Source of the DNA: Devosia ginsengisoli
Lineage (GTDB): Bacteria; Pseudomonadota; Alphaproteobacteria; Rhizobiales; Devosiaceae
Length of the DNA: 64,000 nucleotides
Direction of reading: 5' to 3'
Assembly (NCBI RefSeq): GCF_007859655.1
Contig: NZ_CP042304.1
Span: forward strand, 62,001-126,000
Positions 21,274-30,583 of this stretch are shown piece after piece; within the stretch, counting starts at the first letter, position 1; the number at the start of each line of letters is the position of its first letter. Below the pieces are notes generated by a model that was given only the letters and a program-made list of their open reading frames with translations, did not search any database and was not told the origin of the DNA. Both the position numbers and the translations under genes were made by a program.

Positions 21274-22409
21274 CAATCGTCCATCAACAGCCGTACCAAC
21301 TCCGACTGCCGTCGTACGCCGGTCTTGTCGAAGATGCTGGTGAGCTGGCTGCGGGCGGTCGCCACCGAAATGCCCCGCTTTTCCGCTGCCGTCTTGCGCC
21401 CGCCGCCGCGGACGATTTCCCAGGCCAGCCGCGCCTCGGCCCGGGTCAGACCATAGCGCTGCCGCAGGCGTTCCGTGGCCTGGATCATGCGGGCATCGGG
21501 ATCGGTCACGAAGATCATGGCCCATTGCTGGCTGAAGCCGGGCCACCAGTTGCTGGTGGGGAAGGGTACGCATTGCAGGGTCAGCGGGCTGCGGCCTTCG
21601 CTGCGGCCAATCTGCATCGTGCCTTCGTCCCGCACCGCGATGCCGCGCGCGCATTGCGCCACCAGGCGCTGCAGGGCGGCTGTTTCGTTGGCGTTGGCGC
21701 AACTGAGCTGCCCATCCCGAAGCATCAGTCCGTCGCCCTCTGCCAGAATGGCTTCGGCTATGCCGTTGGCCGGGCGCACCTTGCCGCCCGCACCCACCAG
21801 CAGGGCGCCGCGATCGAGATATTCCAGCGCCGCAAAGGCCCCCATGCCCATGGTCCGCGTCTCGTGCAGCAACTGGTTGAGCTGGAATGCCCGGATCAGA
21901 TGCGGCGCCACCGCCGTCAGGATATGCATCGCGTCATGACCGTAGTCCTGCCGGCCCGAGACCATCAGGGTCGCGCTCCATCCCTGGGATGTCGCCAGGT
22001 TTATCGCTGCGCCATGCAGATAGTGCTGCGGCCTGCACCACTCATTGTAGAAGGCGCTGGCGTGGAATGTTTCTATGTCGATAACCGCTCTGTCGACCAC
22101 CGGCCGGCCCACTGGAACGGCATGCAGCGCCAGCTGCATGGCATTGCGGCTATGATAATGCTCGGCATAAAGCCGCACACTGTCCGGATCGGTCCGCGCC
22201 GTCACCAGCAACGGCACCTGCGCGGCTGTTTGTCCGCCCATCGTCGCATCGATGCCGCCAGTGACATCGGCCAGCCTGCAAAGCGCATGGGCCCAACGCT
22301 CGGGATGGGCCCCCGCTTCGTAGATGTCGTCGATCAACCCAAGGATCGCGTCCAAGATGGTCTCGCTGTTTAGCAGCTCCAGCACACACGCAATCGCCCT
22401 GCCGCGCAA
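21273..22409 (-). CDS. LuxR-type transcriptional regulator
   Basis: 378 residues. The C-terminal 65 residues form a LuxR helix-turn-helix (YGLTRAEARLAWEIVRGG, ISVATARSQLTSIFDKTG), while the N-terminal 300 residues have no domain I can name (possibly PAS-like). The start is uncertain: TTG at 22409 gives the longest form; GTG at 22385 (LELLNSETILD) is plausible. Target and signal are unknown. Confidence 0.75.
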   Translation of the reverse strand: MRGRAIACVLELLNSETILDAILGLIDDIYEAGAHPERWAHALCRLADVTGGIDATMGGQTAAQVPLLVTARTDPDSVRLYAEHYHSRNAMQLALHAVPVGRPVVDRAVIDIETFHASAFYNEWCRPQHYLHGAAINLATSQGWSATLMVSGRQDYGHDAMHILTAVAPHLIRAFQLNQLLHETRTMGMGAFAALEYLDRGALLVGAGGKVRPANGIAEAILAEGDGLMLRDGQLSCANANETAALQRLVAQCARGIAVRDEGTMQIGRSEGRSPLTLQCVPFPTSNWWPGFSQQWAMIFVTDPDARMIQATERLRQRYGLTRAEARLAWEIVRGGGRKTAAEKRGISVATARSQLTSIFDKTGVRRQSELVRLLMDD

Positions 22410-22508
22410 GTAATCGGCGAATGATTAGTTACCCGCATCGAACATGTGTGCGATGCCCGGCCAGAAACGCGACTTTAGCCTGCGACCATCGCAAACGGAA
22501 ATTTTGTT

Positions 22509-22904
22509 ATGGTCAAGCTCATCAACCTCGCCGTGGCAGCGGTCGCTTTTATGCAAATTGCGGCGCCTCCCGTGTCGGCCTCCCAGATTCAGGACGTCTA
22601 CCGTGCCCATACAGCCGCCTGTATCGGGCTGTTTTTTTCAGACAAAGCCGCGCATACCGCGCAATGCCTGCCCAACAATTCGCCCAATATTCCCGCGCAT
22701 GGCGGCGGCAGCGAGCCCGTGAAACCGGTCGTGGCACCTCCGCCACCTCCGCCTCCGCCGCCGCCACCACCACCACCACCCCCACCGCCCGAGGACGATG
22801 GCTGTGAAAACCTCGGCGCACTGATGACAGGCGGAGAAACCATTCTGGTCGCCGCTCTCCATGTGCTGGTCGCCGAACAGATCGATTGCAACCCGCAAAC
22901 CTAG
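22509..22904 (+). CDS. Exported small protein with 18-proline tract
   Basis: 131 residues. A signal peptide (to about PPVSAS) is followed by a domain of about 50 residues, then 18 consecutive prolines and a C-terminal 40-residue segment. The mature part has four cysteines (two before and two after the tract), suggesting two disulfides in the periplasm. All four proline codons are mixed in the tract, so it is not a simple nucleotide repeat. Translation would need EF-P. I do not recognise a family. Confidence 0.65.
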   Translation: MVKLINLAVAAVAFMQIAAPPVSASQIQDVYRAHTAACIGLFFSDKAAHTAQCLPNNSPNIPAHGGGSEPVKPVVAPPPPPPPPPPPPPPPPPPEDDGCENLGALMTGGETILVAALHVLVAEQIDCNPQT

Positions 22905-22915
22905 GGGCCGCCCGT

Positions 22916-22947
22916 GAAACGGTGGCGCCGAATAGCGCCACCGTTTC
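22916..22947 (+). terminator. Rho-independent-like terminator
   Basis: GAAACGGTGGCGC and GCGCCACCGTTTC form a perfect 13-base-pair stem with a six-base loop, directly after the polyproline gene, followed by ATCTTTC. Confidence 0.75.
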
Positions 22948-23119
22948 ATCTTTCGCAGCCTTGCCGGCGCCATTCTCATGGCCGCCTACGCCATTTTCCC
23001 CGTTTCGACGGGCGCGGCCAGCTTCGGCCTGCGGCAGCGGGCAGGCAAATCAGCCTTTGCCCCGGAGGCCCGCCCTTGCTAAAAGGCGCGCAAATCCTCC
23101 CTTACCGATTGCCGTTTCC

Positions 23120-26085
23120 ATGACCGATACCGCCACGGGCGCCACCGAAACCGATTATTCGGCTACGCTTTTCCTGCCGGAAACCAATTTCCCCATGCGC
23201 GCGGGCCTGCCCGACCGCGAGCCGGGCTGGCTCAAGCGCTGGGAAGAGATGGATATTTACGCCATGCAGCGCGAGCAGGCCAAGGACAGGCCGCTCTTCA
23301 CCCTGCATGACGGCCCGCCCTATGCCAATGGCAACATCCATATCGGCCACGCACTCAACAAGACGCTGAAGGATATTGTCTCGCGCTCCATGCAGATGCT
23401 GGGTTTCAACGCGGCCTATGTGCCCGGCTGGGACTGCCACGGCCTGCCCATCGAATGGAAGATCGAGGAACAGTACCGCGCCAAGGGCAAGGACAAGAAC
23501 GAGGTCCCGGTCGTCGAATTCCGCCAGGAATGCCGCACCTTTGCCGAACAATGGGTCGACATCCAGCGCGAGGAATTCAAGCGCCTCGGCGTGCTCGGCG
23601 AATGGGACAATCCCTATCTCACCATGAGCTTTGACGCCGAGGCCCAGATCGCCCGCGAACTGATGAAAGTGTCGGCGTCGGGCCAACTCTATCGCGGCTC
23701 CAAGCCCGTGATGTGGTCCGTGGTCGAACGCACAGCTTTGGCCGAAGCCGAAATCGAATATGCCGACTACGAGAGCGACGCCATCTGGGTGAAGTTCCCG
23801 ACCTCCCGCATCGTCACGGTCGCCGGTTCAGGCGCGGAAGACACGATCGAGCGCCGCGAACACCTGACCGGTGCATCCGTGGTCATCTGGACCACGACGC
23901 CCTGGACCATTCCGGCCAACCGCGCCATCAGCTTCTCGTCCAAGGTTGCCTACGGCCTTTATGAGGTCACCAAGGCGCCTGATGGCAATTGGGCATCGAC
24001 CGGCGAAAAATACATCCTCGCTGACAATCTGGCTTCCGAAACCTTCGCTAAGGCGAAGGTCGAGGAATTTGTCCGCCTGCAGGACGTGCCTGCTTCAGTC
24101 ATGTCGGGCCTGCTGTGCCACCACCCCCTCCGCGGTCTCGCCGGGGGCTACAATTTCGACGTGCCCCTGCTCGATGGCGAACACGTCACCGACGATGCCG
24201 GCACCGGTTTCGTGCATACCGCCCCCGGCCATGGTCTCGACGACTTCGGCATCTGGATGGACTCGGCTCGCCTGCTGAACGAGCGCAAGATCGACACCGC
24301 CATCCCCTATGTCGTCGGCGATGACGGTTTCTACACGCCCGAAGCCCCCGGTTTCGACGGCGCCCGCGTCCTCGACGACAACGGCAAGAAGGGCGACGCA
24401 AACCAGCGCGTCATCACGGCTTTGGCCGAGCGCAATGCCATGGTCGCCCGTGGTCGCATCAAGCATCAATATCCCCATTCCTGGCGCTCCAAGAAGCCGG
24501 TCATCTTCCGCAACACGCCGCAATGGTTCGTCTATATGGACCGCGATATCGACGGCGCCGCGGGCGATACCCTGCGCAGCCGCGCGCTCGGCTCCATCGA
24601 CCGCACAAAATTCTATCCGCCTGGCGGCCAGAACCGCCTGCGCGCCATGATCGCTGATCGCCCCGATTGGGTCCTCAGCCGCCAGCGCGCCTGGGGCGTG
24701 CCGATCACCGTGTTTGTGGATAAAAAGACCAACGAAATCCTGCGGGATGACACGGTCAACCACCGCATCGCCCAGAGTTTCGAGGAAGAAGGCGCCGACG
24801 CCTGGTACAAGCCCGGCGCCGCCGCCCGCTATCTCGGCGACAGCAGAAACCCCGATGACTATGAAATGGTCATGGACGTTCTCGACGTCTGGTTCGACAG
24901 CGGCACCACCCACTCCTGGGTTCTGCGCAATAAACAAAAGTGGCCCAATCTCAAGTTCCCGGCCTCGATGTATCTCGAAGGCAGCGACCAGCATCGCGGC
25001 TGGTTCCATTCATCGCTGCTGGAATCCTGCGCCACCAATGGCTTTGCCCCCTATGACAGCGTGCTCACGCACGGCTTCACCATGGATGGCGAAGGCCGCA
25101 AGATGAGCAAGTCGCTGGGCAATACCGTCGCCCCGCAGGACGTCATCAAGCAATATGGCGCCGATATCCTGCGCCTCTGGGTCGCGTCGTCCGACTATTC
25201 GGAAGACCTGCGCCTGGGCAAGGAAATCATCCAGACCACGGTCGATAGCTACCGCAAGCTGCGCAACACCCTGCGCTGGCTGCTGGGCAATCTCGCCCAC
25301 TATCAGCCTGCCGACGAAGTCGCTCACGCGGACATGCCCGAGCTCGAACAGCTCATCCTGCATCGTCTCGCCCAGCTCGATGAGCAGGTGCGCACCGCCT
25401 ACAAGGAATATGACTATCGCAAGATCGTCACCCTGCTCACCAACTTCATGAATATCGAGTTGTCGGCCTTCTATTTCGACATCCGCAAGGATGCGCTCTA
25501 TTGCGACCCGATCTCGTCGGTAAAGCGCCGGGCGTCGCTGACGGTGCTCAATCACCTGTTCGATTGCCTCACCGCCTGGCTCGCTCCCATCCTGGTCTTC
25601 ACCATGGAAGAGGTCTGGCTCGAGCGTCACCCCGAAGCCGGCTCATCGGTCCACCTGCGCCTCTTCCCCGAAGTGCCGCGCGACTGGCTCAACGATGATC
25701 TCGCGGCCAAGTGGACGCTGATCCGCGCTGTCCGCCGCGTCGTCACCGGGGCGCTGGAAATCGAGCGCCGCGAAAAGCGCATCGGCTCGTCGCTGGAAGC
25801 CGCGCCAAAAGTGTTCATATCAGATGACCGCTACCTGACCGCCCTGAGGGGCCAGGACCTTGCCGAAATCGCCATCACCTCGGCTATCGATCTGGTCCCC
25901 GGCACCGGCGAGGGATTCACCCTCGACGACGTTCCCGGTGTCGCGGTCGTTCCGGCTCTGGCCCAGGGCACGCGCTGCGCCCGCTCGTGGAAAATCCTCC
26001 CCGAAGTCGGCAGCGACGCGGACTATCCCGACGTCTCCCCCGCGACGCCCAAGCCCTCCGCGAACGCGCCGCGGCAGGGCTGTGA
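23120..26085 (+). CDS. ileS: Isoleucyl-tRNA synthetase (frameshift at extreme C-terminus)
   Basis: Restored length 988 residues; it charges tRNA-Ile and edits valine. The class I HIGH motif appears as HIGHALNK, the KMSKS motif as KMSKSLGN, and the editing domain lies at about 200-430. The last 15 codons are shifted: a five-C run at 26037-26041 should be six, giving [13 protein letters not shown] and a TGA at 26083-26085. As written the frame runs on to 26149 through a palindromic repeat. ATG 23120 begins [14 protein letters not shown]; earlier in-frame codons are implausible. Confidence 0.95.
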
Positions 26086-26109
26086 CACCGGAGCCATCGG
26101 CTCCTTTGC

Positions 26110-26219
26110 CTTCTCCCCTCGTGGGAGAAGGTGCCCGAAGGGCGGATGAGGGGGTCTCTCCGGCATCGCAGCCCCCTCATCCGGCGCTGCGCGCCACCTT
26201 CTCCCACGAGGGGAGAAGG
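26110..26219. repeat. Family A palindromic repeat, inverted pair
   Basis: TTCTCCCCTCGTGGGAGAAGG followed by TGCCCGAAGGGCGG, and a facing copy after about 30 bases. The AAGGAG at the right end of the pair serves as the ribosome-binding site of lspA. Confidence 0.85.
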
Positions 26220-26239
26220 AGAGAAGGAGCGATTGCTTC

Positions 26240-26797
26240 GTGAATCTCAAATCTCTCGCCAATCCCTCCATCTACATCTCCCTCACCATGGCCGTCCTGG
26301 CCTTCGGCATTGACCGTGCCCACAAGGCGTTCCAGGTCTCATCCGACTGCATCGCCATCGGCGCCGCGCCCTGCGTCGAGATTTTCACCAGCTACGTGCC
26401 CTTCGCGATGACCGGCTGGCGTGGCGGCGAAATCCTGCGTGTCACCGATTTCTTCGATTACGTCCTGGTCTGGAACACCGGCATTTCCTACGGAATGCTC
26501 GATGGCCTGCCGGTCTGGGCGCTCGGCCTCGTCATGCTGGTCGCCATTGTCGCGCTCTCCGTCTGGTGGCTGCGCGCTGAATCCGGCCTGATCCGGCTCG
26601 GCCTCGCCTTCTGTATCGGCGGCGCCCTCTCCAACGCTGTCGACCGGCTGATTTACGGCGCCGTCGCCGATTTTTTCCACCTGCATTGGGGCACGTGGTC
26701 GTTCTACATTTTCAACCTGGCCGACGTCGCCATAACGACAGGCGTCATCCTGCTCATCGCCGATCTCATCGGCCTGGGCCGCCCACGAACACGTTGA
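26240..26797 (+). CDS. lspA: Lipoprotein signal peptidase (SPase II)
   Basis: 185 residues with four hydrophobic helices. It cleaves the signal peptide of diacylglyceryl-prolipoproteins in the inner membrane. Catalytic aspartates sit in the usual blocks: NAVDRLIYGAVADF and NLADVAI, with VWNTGISYGM before them. The start is GTG, preceded by AAGGAG. It follows ileS, a common pairing. Confidence 0.93.
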   Translation: MNLKSLANPSIYISLTMAVLAFGIDRAHKAFQVSSDCIAIGAAPCVEIFTSYVPFAMTGWRGGEILRVTDFFDYVLVWNTGISYGMLDGLPVWALGLVMLVAIVALSVWWLRAESGLIRLGLAFCIGGALSNAVDRLIYGAVADFFHLHWGTWSFYIFNLADVAITTGVILLIADLIGLGRPRTR

Positions 26798-26863
26798 TGC
26801 CAGAATCTGGTCTTAGCCCACGGAATAGGCTATAAGCGCCGCCGACATCTTGAAGGACGTTTC

Positions 26864-27577
26864 ATGCGTATTGGTTTGACCGGGCAGCATACTGCTCTGC
26901 GGGCGGCTACCCGGACCGGATTGGCATCACTGGCCCTGATGGCGGCGCTGGCTTTGGGCGCTTGCACCACCGTCGAAGGCACCAACGCCTTGACCGATTT
27001 CGGCACCTTCGAGCGCGAGGTCATGACGACCACGGCGCGCGGTGTCGGCCTGATTCCCGGCGAGACGCCCAAGGAAGATATCACCAATGCGCGCGCCCCG
27101 CTGGTGCTGCCGGCCGCTGGCCAGGCGCTCCCCGCGCCGGCTCCCGAAGCTGCCGTTGCCCAGCTCCCCACCAATAGCGACAGCGTGCAGATCGACACCA
27201 CCAACCTGACCCAGGCCGATATCCAGCGCCTGCGCAATGCCAAGGTCGTCGATCTCAATTCCGTGGCCGGCCGGCCCCTCACCGAGCAGGAAACCCGTTC
27301 GCTGATGGCCCGCATGCAGGCGCATAATGCCGACGTGACCACGGTCAACGGCAAGCGCCCGCTCTACATGCCGCCCGAGGAATATTTCATCCGCGTCGGC
27401 AATGCCGATCTGGTCTGCGCCACGCCATCGGGTGAAGTGGTTTCGCTCAACGATCCGAAATGCCCCGAATCGGTGCGCAAGGCCATCCGCGCCACCTATC
27501 AGGGCCCCGGCGGCGGCTTTACCACCAATTCAGGCCCGGGCGTTGGCCTCACCGACAAAGAGACTCAGCTCGACTGA
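26864..27577 (+). CDS. Lipoprotein of unknown function (DUF3035-like)
   Basis: 237 residues. A lipobox LGAC (Cys at about residue 36) follows a hydrophobic stretch, so the protein should be processed by LspA, encoded just upstream. The mature part is Pro/Ala/Thr-rich with no known domain, apart from a conserved-looking block YMPPEEYFIRVGNADLVC. A DUF3035-like assignment is tentative. Confidence 0.65.
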   Translation: MRIGLTGQHTALRAATRTGLASLALMAALALGACTTVEGTNALTDFGTFEREVMTTTARGVGLIPGETPKEDITNARAPLVLPAAGQALPAPAPEAAVAQLPTNSDSVQIDTTNLTQADIQRLRNAKVVDLNSVAGRPLTEQETRSLMARMQAHNADVTTVNGKRPLYMPPEEYFIRVGNADLVCATPSGEVVSLNDPKCPESVRKAIRATYQGPGGGFTTNSGPGVGLTDKETQLD

Positions 27578-27600
27578 CGGTTTCTCATTTCTGCTCTTGC

Positions 27601-27633
27601 AAGCGGCCGGATCATCCGGCCGCTTCGCCTTTT
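27601..27633 (+). terminator. Rho-independent terminator
   Basis: AAGCGGCCGG, loop ATCAT, CCGGCCGCTT, then CGCCTTTT: a perfect ten-base-pair stem with a short T run, 24 bases after the lipoprotein gene. Confidence 0.85.
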
Positions 27634-27646
27634 CCGCGCCGCCCGG

Positions 27647-27718
27647 ACGGAGCGTTTTCAGAAAAAGTGGCCACCACTTTTTCGGTTCGAAAGCGCGACC
27701 ATCCAAAGGGTCCCGCAT
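27647..27718. repeat. Degenerate copy of the 3825-type palindromic repeat
   Basis: AGCGTTTTCAGAAAAAGTGG...CCACTTTTTCGGTTCGAAAGCG shows the same AAAAGTGG hairpin logic as the element before hisS, but it is diverged. Confidence 0.5.
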
Positions 27719-27735
27719 GACATGAAAGTACGCCC

Positions 27736-29439
27736 ATGAGCGACACTGCTCCCGCCAAACCCTCCACCGGCGACCGCCTCGCCAAGGTCATCGCCCGTTC
27801 CGGCCTCTGCTCCCGCCGCGATGCCGAAGTGTGGATCACCGAGGGCCGGGTCGTCGTCAACGGCAAGAAGGTGCTGACGCCCGCCTTCAACGTCACCGAC
27901 CGCGACAAGATCATGGTCGATGGCGCGCCTCTGGCGGCCCGCCAGGGCACCCGCGTCTGGCTTTACCACAAGCCGGCGGGCCTCGTGGTCACCGAGAAGG
28001 ATCCCGAAGGCCGCGAGACCATTTTCGAGCATCTCGAAACCCATGGCCTGCCCCGTGTCGTCACCGTCGGCCGCCTCGATATCAATACCGAAGGCCTGCT
28101 GCTGCTGACCAATGATGGCGGCCTCAAGCGCGTCCTCGAACTGCCCGCCACCGGCTGGCTGCGCCGCTACCGCGTGCGCGCCCATGGCACCGTCACCCAG
28201 GCGGCGCTCGACAAGCTCAAGGACGGCATCGAGATCGACGGCATCAAATACGGCTCCATCGAAGCCACACTGGAGCGTGAGCAGGGCGCCAATGTCTGGC
28301 TGGTCCTGGCCCTGCGCGAAGGCAAGAACCGCGAGGTCAAGAATGTCCTCGGCGCCCTCGGCCTCGAGGTCAATCGCCTGATCCGCGTCAGCTACGGCCC
28401 GTTCCAGCTCGGCGATATCCCGGTCGGCGGCGTCGAAACCATCAAGGCCAGGATGCTGCGCGACCAGCTCGGCAAGAAGCTGGCCGATGCCGCCGATGTC
28501 GATTTCGACAGCGAAATGCCCGCCGAAGCCAATGCGCTGGTTGGCAAGCCAACGCGCGATCGCCTCACCGGCCGCGGCACCAACACCGTCGAGATCGCCC
28601 GCCAGCGCTTCCGCTTCACCGACGGCGCCGAAAAGACCGAGGAAGAACTGCACGCCGAACGTCCGCGCCAGGATCGCCCCGGTCGTTTCGACAGCCGCAA
28701 GCCCACGCCCAAGCGCGATGACGCCCGCGACGACGACTACGCCCCGCCGCCCCGCCGCATTCATTTCGATGAAGATGGCCGCGCCCCGGAAGACTTCGTC
28801 GCCAAGCGCAATACCCGCATCGTCAAGCGCCCCGATCGTGACGACCAGTCCGCCAAAAGCTTCGGCAAACCCGCGCCGCGCCCAGCCGGCAAGCCATCCG
28901 GCGACAAGAAGAGCTTCGGCGACAAGAAGCCTTTCGGCAAAAAGCCCTTCGAGAAAAAGCCGTTTGGCGACAAACCCCGTGGCCCGCGTCGTGACGACGA
29001 TGCGACGCGCGGCGCGCGTCATCAGCGTGATCGCGAATTCACCGGCACCCCGCGCGGTCCCCGTCGCGGCGATGCCGCCGCCGCCGAACGCCCCGCCTAT
29101 GCGCCGCGCCTCCGCCCCGACAGCGAACGCGGCGAAGGCGCCGCCTTCAAGGGCGAGGCCAAGCGCCCCGGCCGCAACTTCTCGGACAAGCCCAAAAGCT
29201 TCCGCCCCGAAGGCAAGTCCGCGCGCCCCGCTGGCGGCCGCCCGACCCGCCCCGGCCGCGACGAACTCGGCTCCGAGGCGAAAACCTACGGCAAGCCCCG
29301 CATGCGCCCGGATGGCAAGCCCATGCCCAAGCGCAACGGCGCCGCCCCCCAGCGCGCGCCCAGGCCGGGTGGCCGTCCCACCGGCGGGGCAGGGCGCCCG
29401 GGTGGCCGTCCCGCTGCCCCGCGTCGCCCCAAGGCCTAG
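27736..29439 (+). CDS. rluB: RluB-like 23S rRNA pseudouridine synthase with long disordered tail
   Basis: 567 residues, about twice the family core. An S4 RNA-binding domain (about 12-60, RLAKVIARSGLCSRRDAE) is followed by the catalytic domain (about 75-240) with the active-site aspartate in GRLDINTEGLLLLTNDG. Residues from about 270 to the end are low-complexity, rich in Arg, Lys, Pro, Gly and Phe, with repeated KPFG/KKPF units and RGPRR, PGGRP boxes, resembling RNA-binding disordered tails. It should modify a uridine of 23S rRNA in the cytoplasm; RluB rather than RluE/F is a guess. rsmD follows after three bases. Confidence 0.85.
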   Translation: MSDTAPAKPSTGDRLAKVIARSGLCSRRDAEVWITEGRVVVNGKKVLTPAFNVTDRDKIMVDGAPLAARQGTRVWLYHKPAGLVVTEKDPEGRETIFEHLETHGLPRVVTVGRLDINTEGLLLLTNDGGLKRVLELPATGWLRRYRVRAHGTVTQAALDKLKDGIEIDGIKYGSIEATLEREQGANVWLVLALREGKNREVKNVLGALGLEVNRLIRVSYGPFQLGDIPVGGVETIKARMLRDQLGKKLADAADVDFDSEMPAEANALVGKPTRDRLTGRGTNTVEIARQRFRFTDGAEKTEEELHAERPRQDRPGRFDSRKPTPKRDDARDDDYAPPPRRIHFDEDGRAPEDFVAKRNTRIVKRPDRDDQSAKSFGKPAPRPAGKPSGDKKSFGDKKPFGKKPFEKKPFGDKPRGPRRDDDATRGARHQRDREFTGTPRGPRRGDAAAAERPAYAPRLRPDSERGEGAAFKGEAKRPGRNFSDKPKSFRPEGKSARPAGGRPTRPGRDELGSEAKTYGKPRMRPDGKPMPKRNGAAPQRAPRPGGRPTGGAGRPGGRPAAPRRPKA

Positions 29440-29442
29440 TCC

Positions 29443-30006
29443 ATGCGCATCGTCGCCGGCAAATTCCGCGGCAAGCAACTGACCTCGCCGTCGGACGAAT
29501 CCATCCGCCCGACCGCCGACCGCGTGCGCGAATCGATGTTCAACATCCTCGCCAGCCGCCTCGGCCCGGTCTTTACAGGCATCCGCGTGCTCGATCTTTT
29601 CGCCGGCACCGGCGCGCTGGGCCTCGAAGCCCTGTCCCGCGGCGCGGCCCATGTCACCTTCGTCGATACCGGCGCCGAAGCCCGCGGCCTCATCCGTGAC
29701 CACATCGAAGCCTTCGGGGCAGGGGGCATCACCAAGCTGCTGCGTCGCGACGCCACCGACCTGGGCAGACCGGGCACTTTCGGCCAGTTCAACCTGGTCT
29801 TCCTCGATCCACCCTATGGCAAGGGCCTAGGCGAACAGGCTTTGGCCCACATCGCCGCCAATGGCTGGCTCGCCCCCGGCGCCACCATCGTCTTCGAGGA
29901 AAGCGTCGGGGCAGACGTGCAAATCCCCGCCGGCTTCACCCTGGACGACCGCCGCGAATATGGCGCCGCAGCGGTGCACTTCCTGACGTTTGGGAATGCC
30001 TCCTGA
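29443..30006 (+). CDS. rsmD: 16S rRNA (guanine-966-N2)-methyltransferase
   Basis: 187 residues. Family features: MRIVAGKFRGKQL at the start, RPTADRVRESMFNIL, the SAM-binding LDLFAGTGALGLEALSRG and the catalytic LDPPYGKG. It methylates G966 of 16S rRNA. It is very likely cotranscribed with the preceding pseudouridine synthase. Confidence 0.95.
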   Translation: MRIVAGKFRGKQLTSPSDESIRPTADRVRESMFNILASRLGPVFTGIRVLDLFAGTGALGLEALSRGAAHVTFVDTGAEARGLIRDHIEAFGAGGITKLLRRDATDLGRPGTFGQFNLVFLDPPYGKGLGEQALAHIAANGWLAPGATIVFEESVGADVQIPAGFTLDDRREYGAAAVHFLTFGNAS

Positions 30007-30023
30007 CCACCCACAAACGCGGT

Positions 30024-30144
30024 GTCACCCCGGCCTTGAGCCGCGGGGCCCATATCGAGATCGCCGCACAGCCGCAAGGTGGTCCAGTCAGTCACTGCAC
30101 ACATCCGCCATCTCAGGATGGATCCCGGCTCAAGGCCGGGATGA
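30024..30144. repeat. Family E repeat, inverted pair
   Basis: TCACCCCGGCCTTGAGCCG on the left and CGGCTCAAGGCCGGGATGACA on the right are inverted copies flanking about 80 bases between converging rsmD and zur. Confidence 0.8.
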
Positions 30145-30169
30145 CATCGCGGGCGGGGAGGGCGTGGCA

Positions 30170-30583
30170 CTAAGCCGCCTTCAAGCACACCGCGCACTTC
30201 CCGCGGATCTCCATCGTCGTCCGCTCCACCTTGAAGCCCTTGGCGCCGGCCCAGTCGCCCAGCCGCTCCTCGATGACAGCATCGGCGAATTCATCCACCT
30301 TGCCGCAGCCCTCGCAGATCGCGAAGGCGATCAGCCCCTTGCGGTGGCAATGCTCATCCGCACAGGCCACGAAGGCATTGAGCGACTCCAGCCGATGCGC
30401 CAGCCCGCGCTCCACCAGCTTGTCCAGCGCCCGATACACCTGCAGTGGCGCCCGCAACCCGTCCGCCCGCAGCCTGTCGAGAATGTCATAGGCGCTCAGC
30501 GGCCCCACCGAATGGTTGAGCGCCCCCAGCACCAGCCCCTGATTGCGGGTCAGGTCGCCGGGAACATCGTGACTATGCGCCAT
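30170..30583 (-). CDS. zur: Zinc uptake regulator Zur (Fur family)
   Basis: 137 residues with the Fur winged helix (LSAYDILDRLRADGLRAPL, VYRALDKLVERGLAHRL) and zinc ligands HCHRK and two CxxC pairs (CEGC, CAVC). With zinc bound it represses zinc import. It overlaps the 3' end of znuB by 11 bases, so zur is the last gene of a znuC-znuB-zur unit. Likely operators are marked at 32524-32561 and 33751-33763. Confidence 0.9.
   Translation of the reverse strand: MAHSHDVPGDLTRNQGLVLGALNHSVGPLSAYDILDRLRADGLRAPLQVYRALDKLVERGLAHRLESLNAFVACADEHCHRKGLIAFAICEGCGKVDEFADAVIEERLGDWAGAKGFKVERTTMEIRGKCAVCLKAA

Noticed and set aside
26086..26149. A C-terminal extension of IleS ending [11 protein letters not shown]
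   Set aside because: It arises from a one-base loss at 26037-26041 that reads past the natural stop into a family A repeat.
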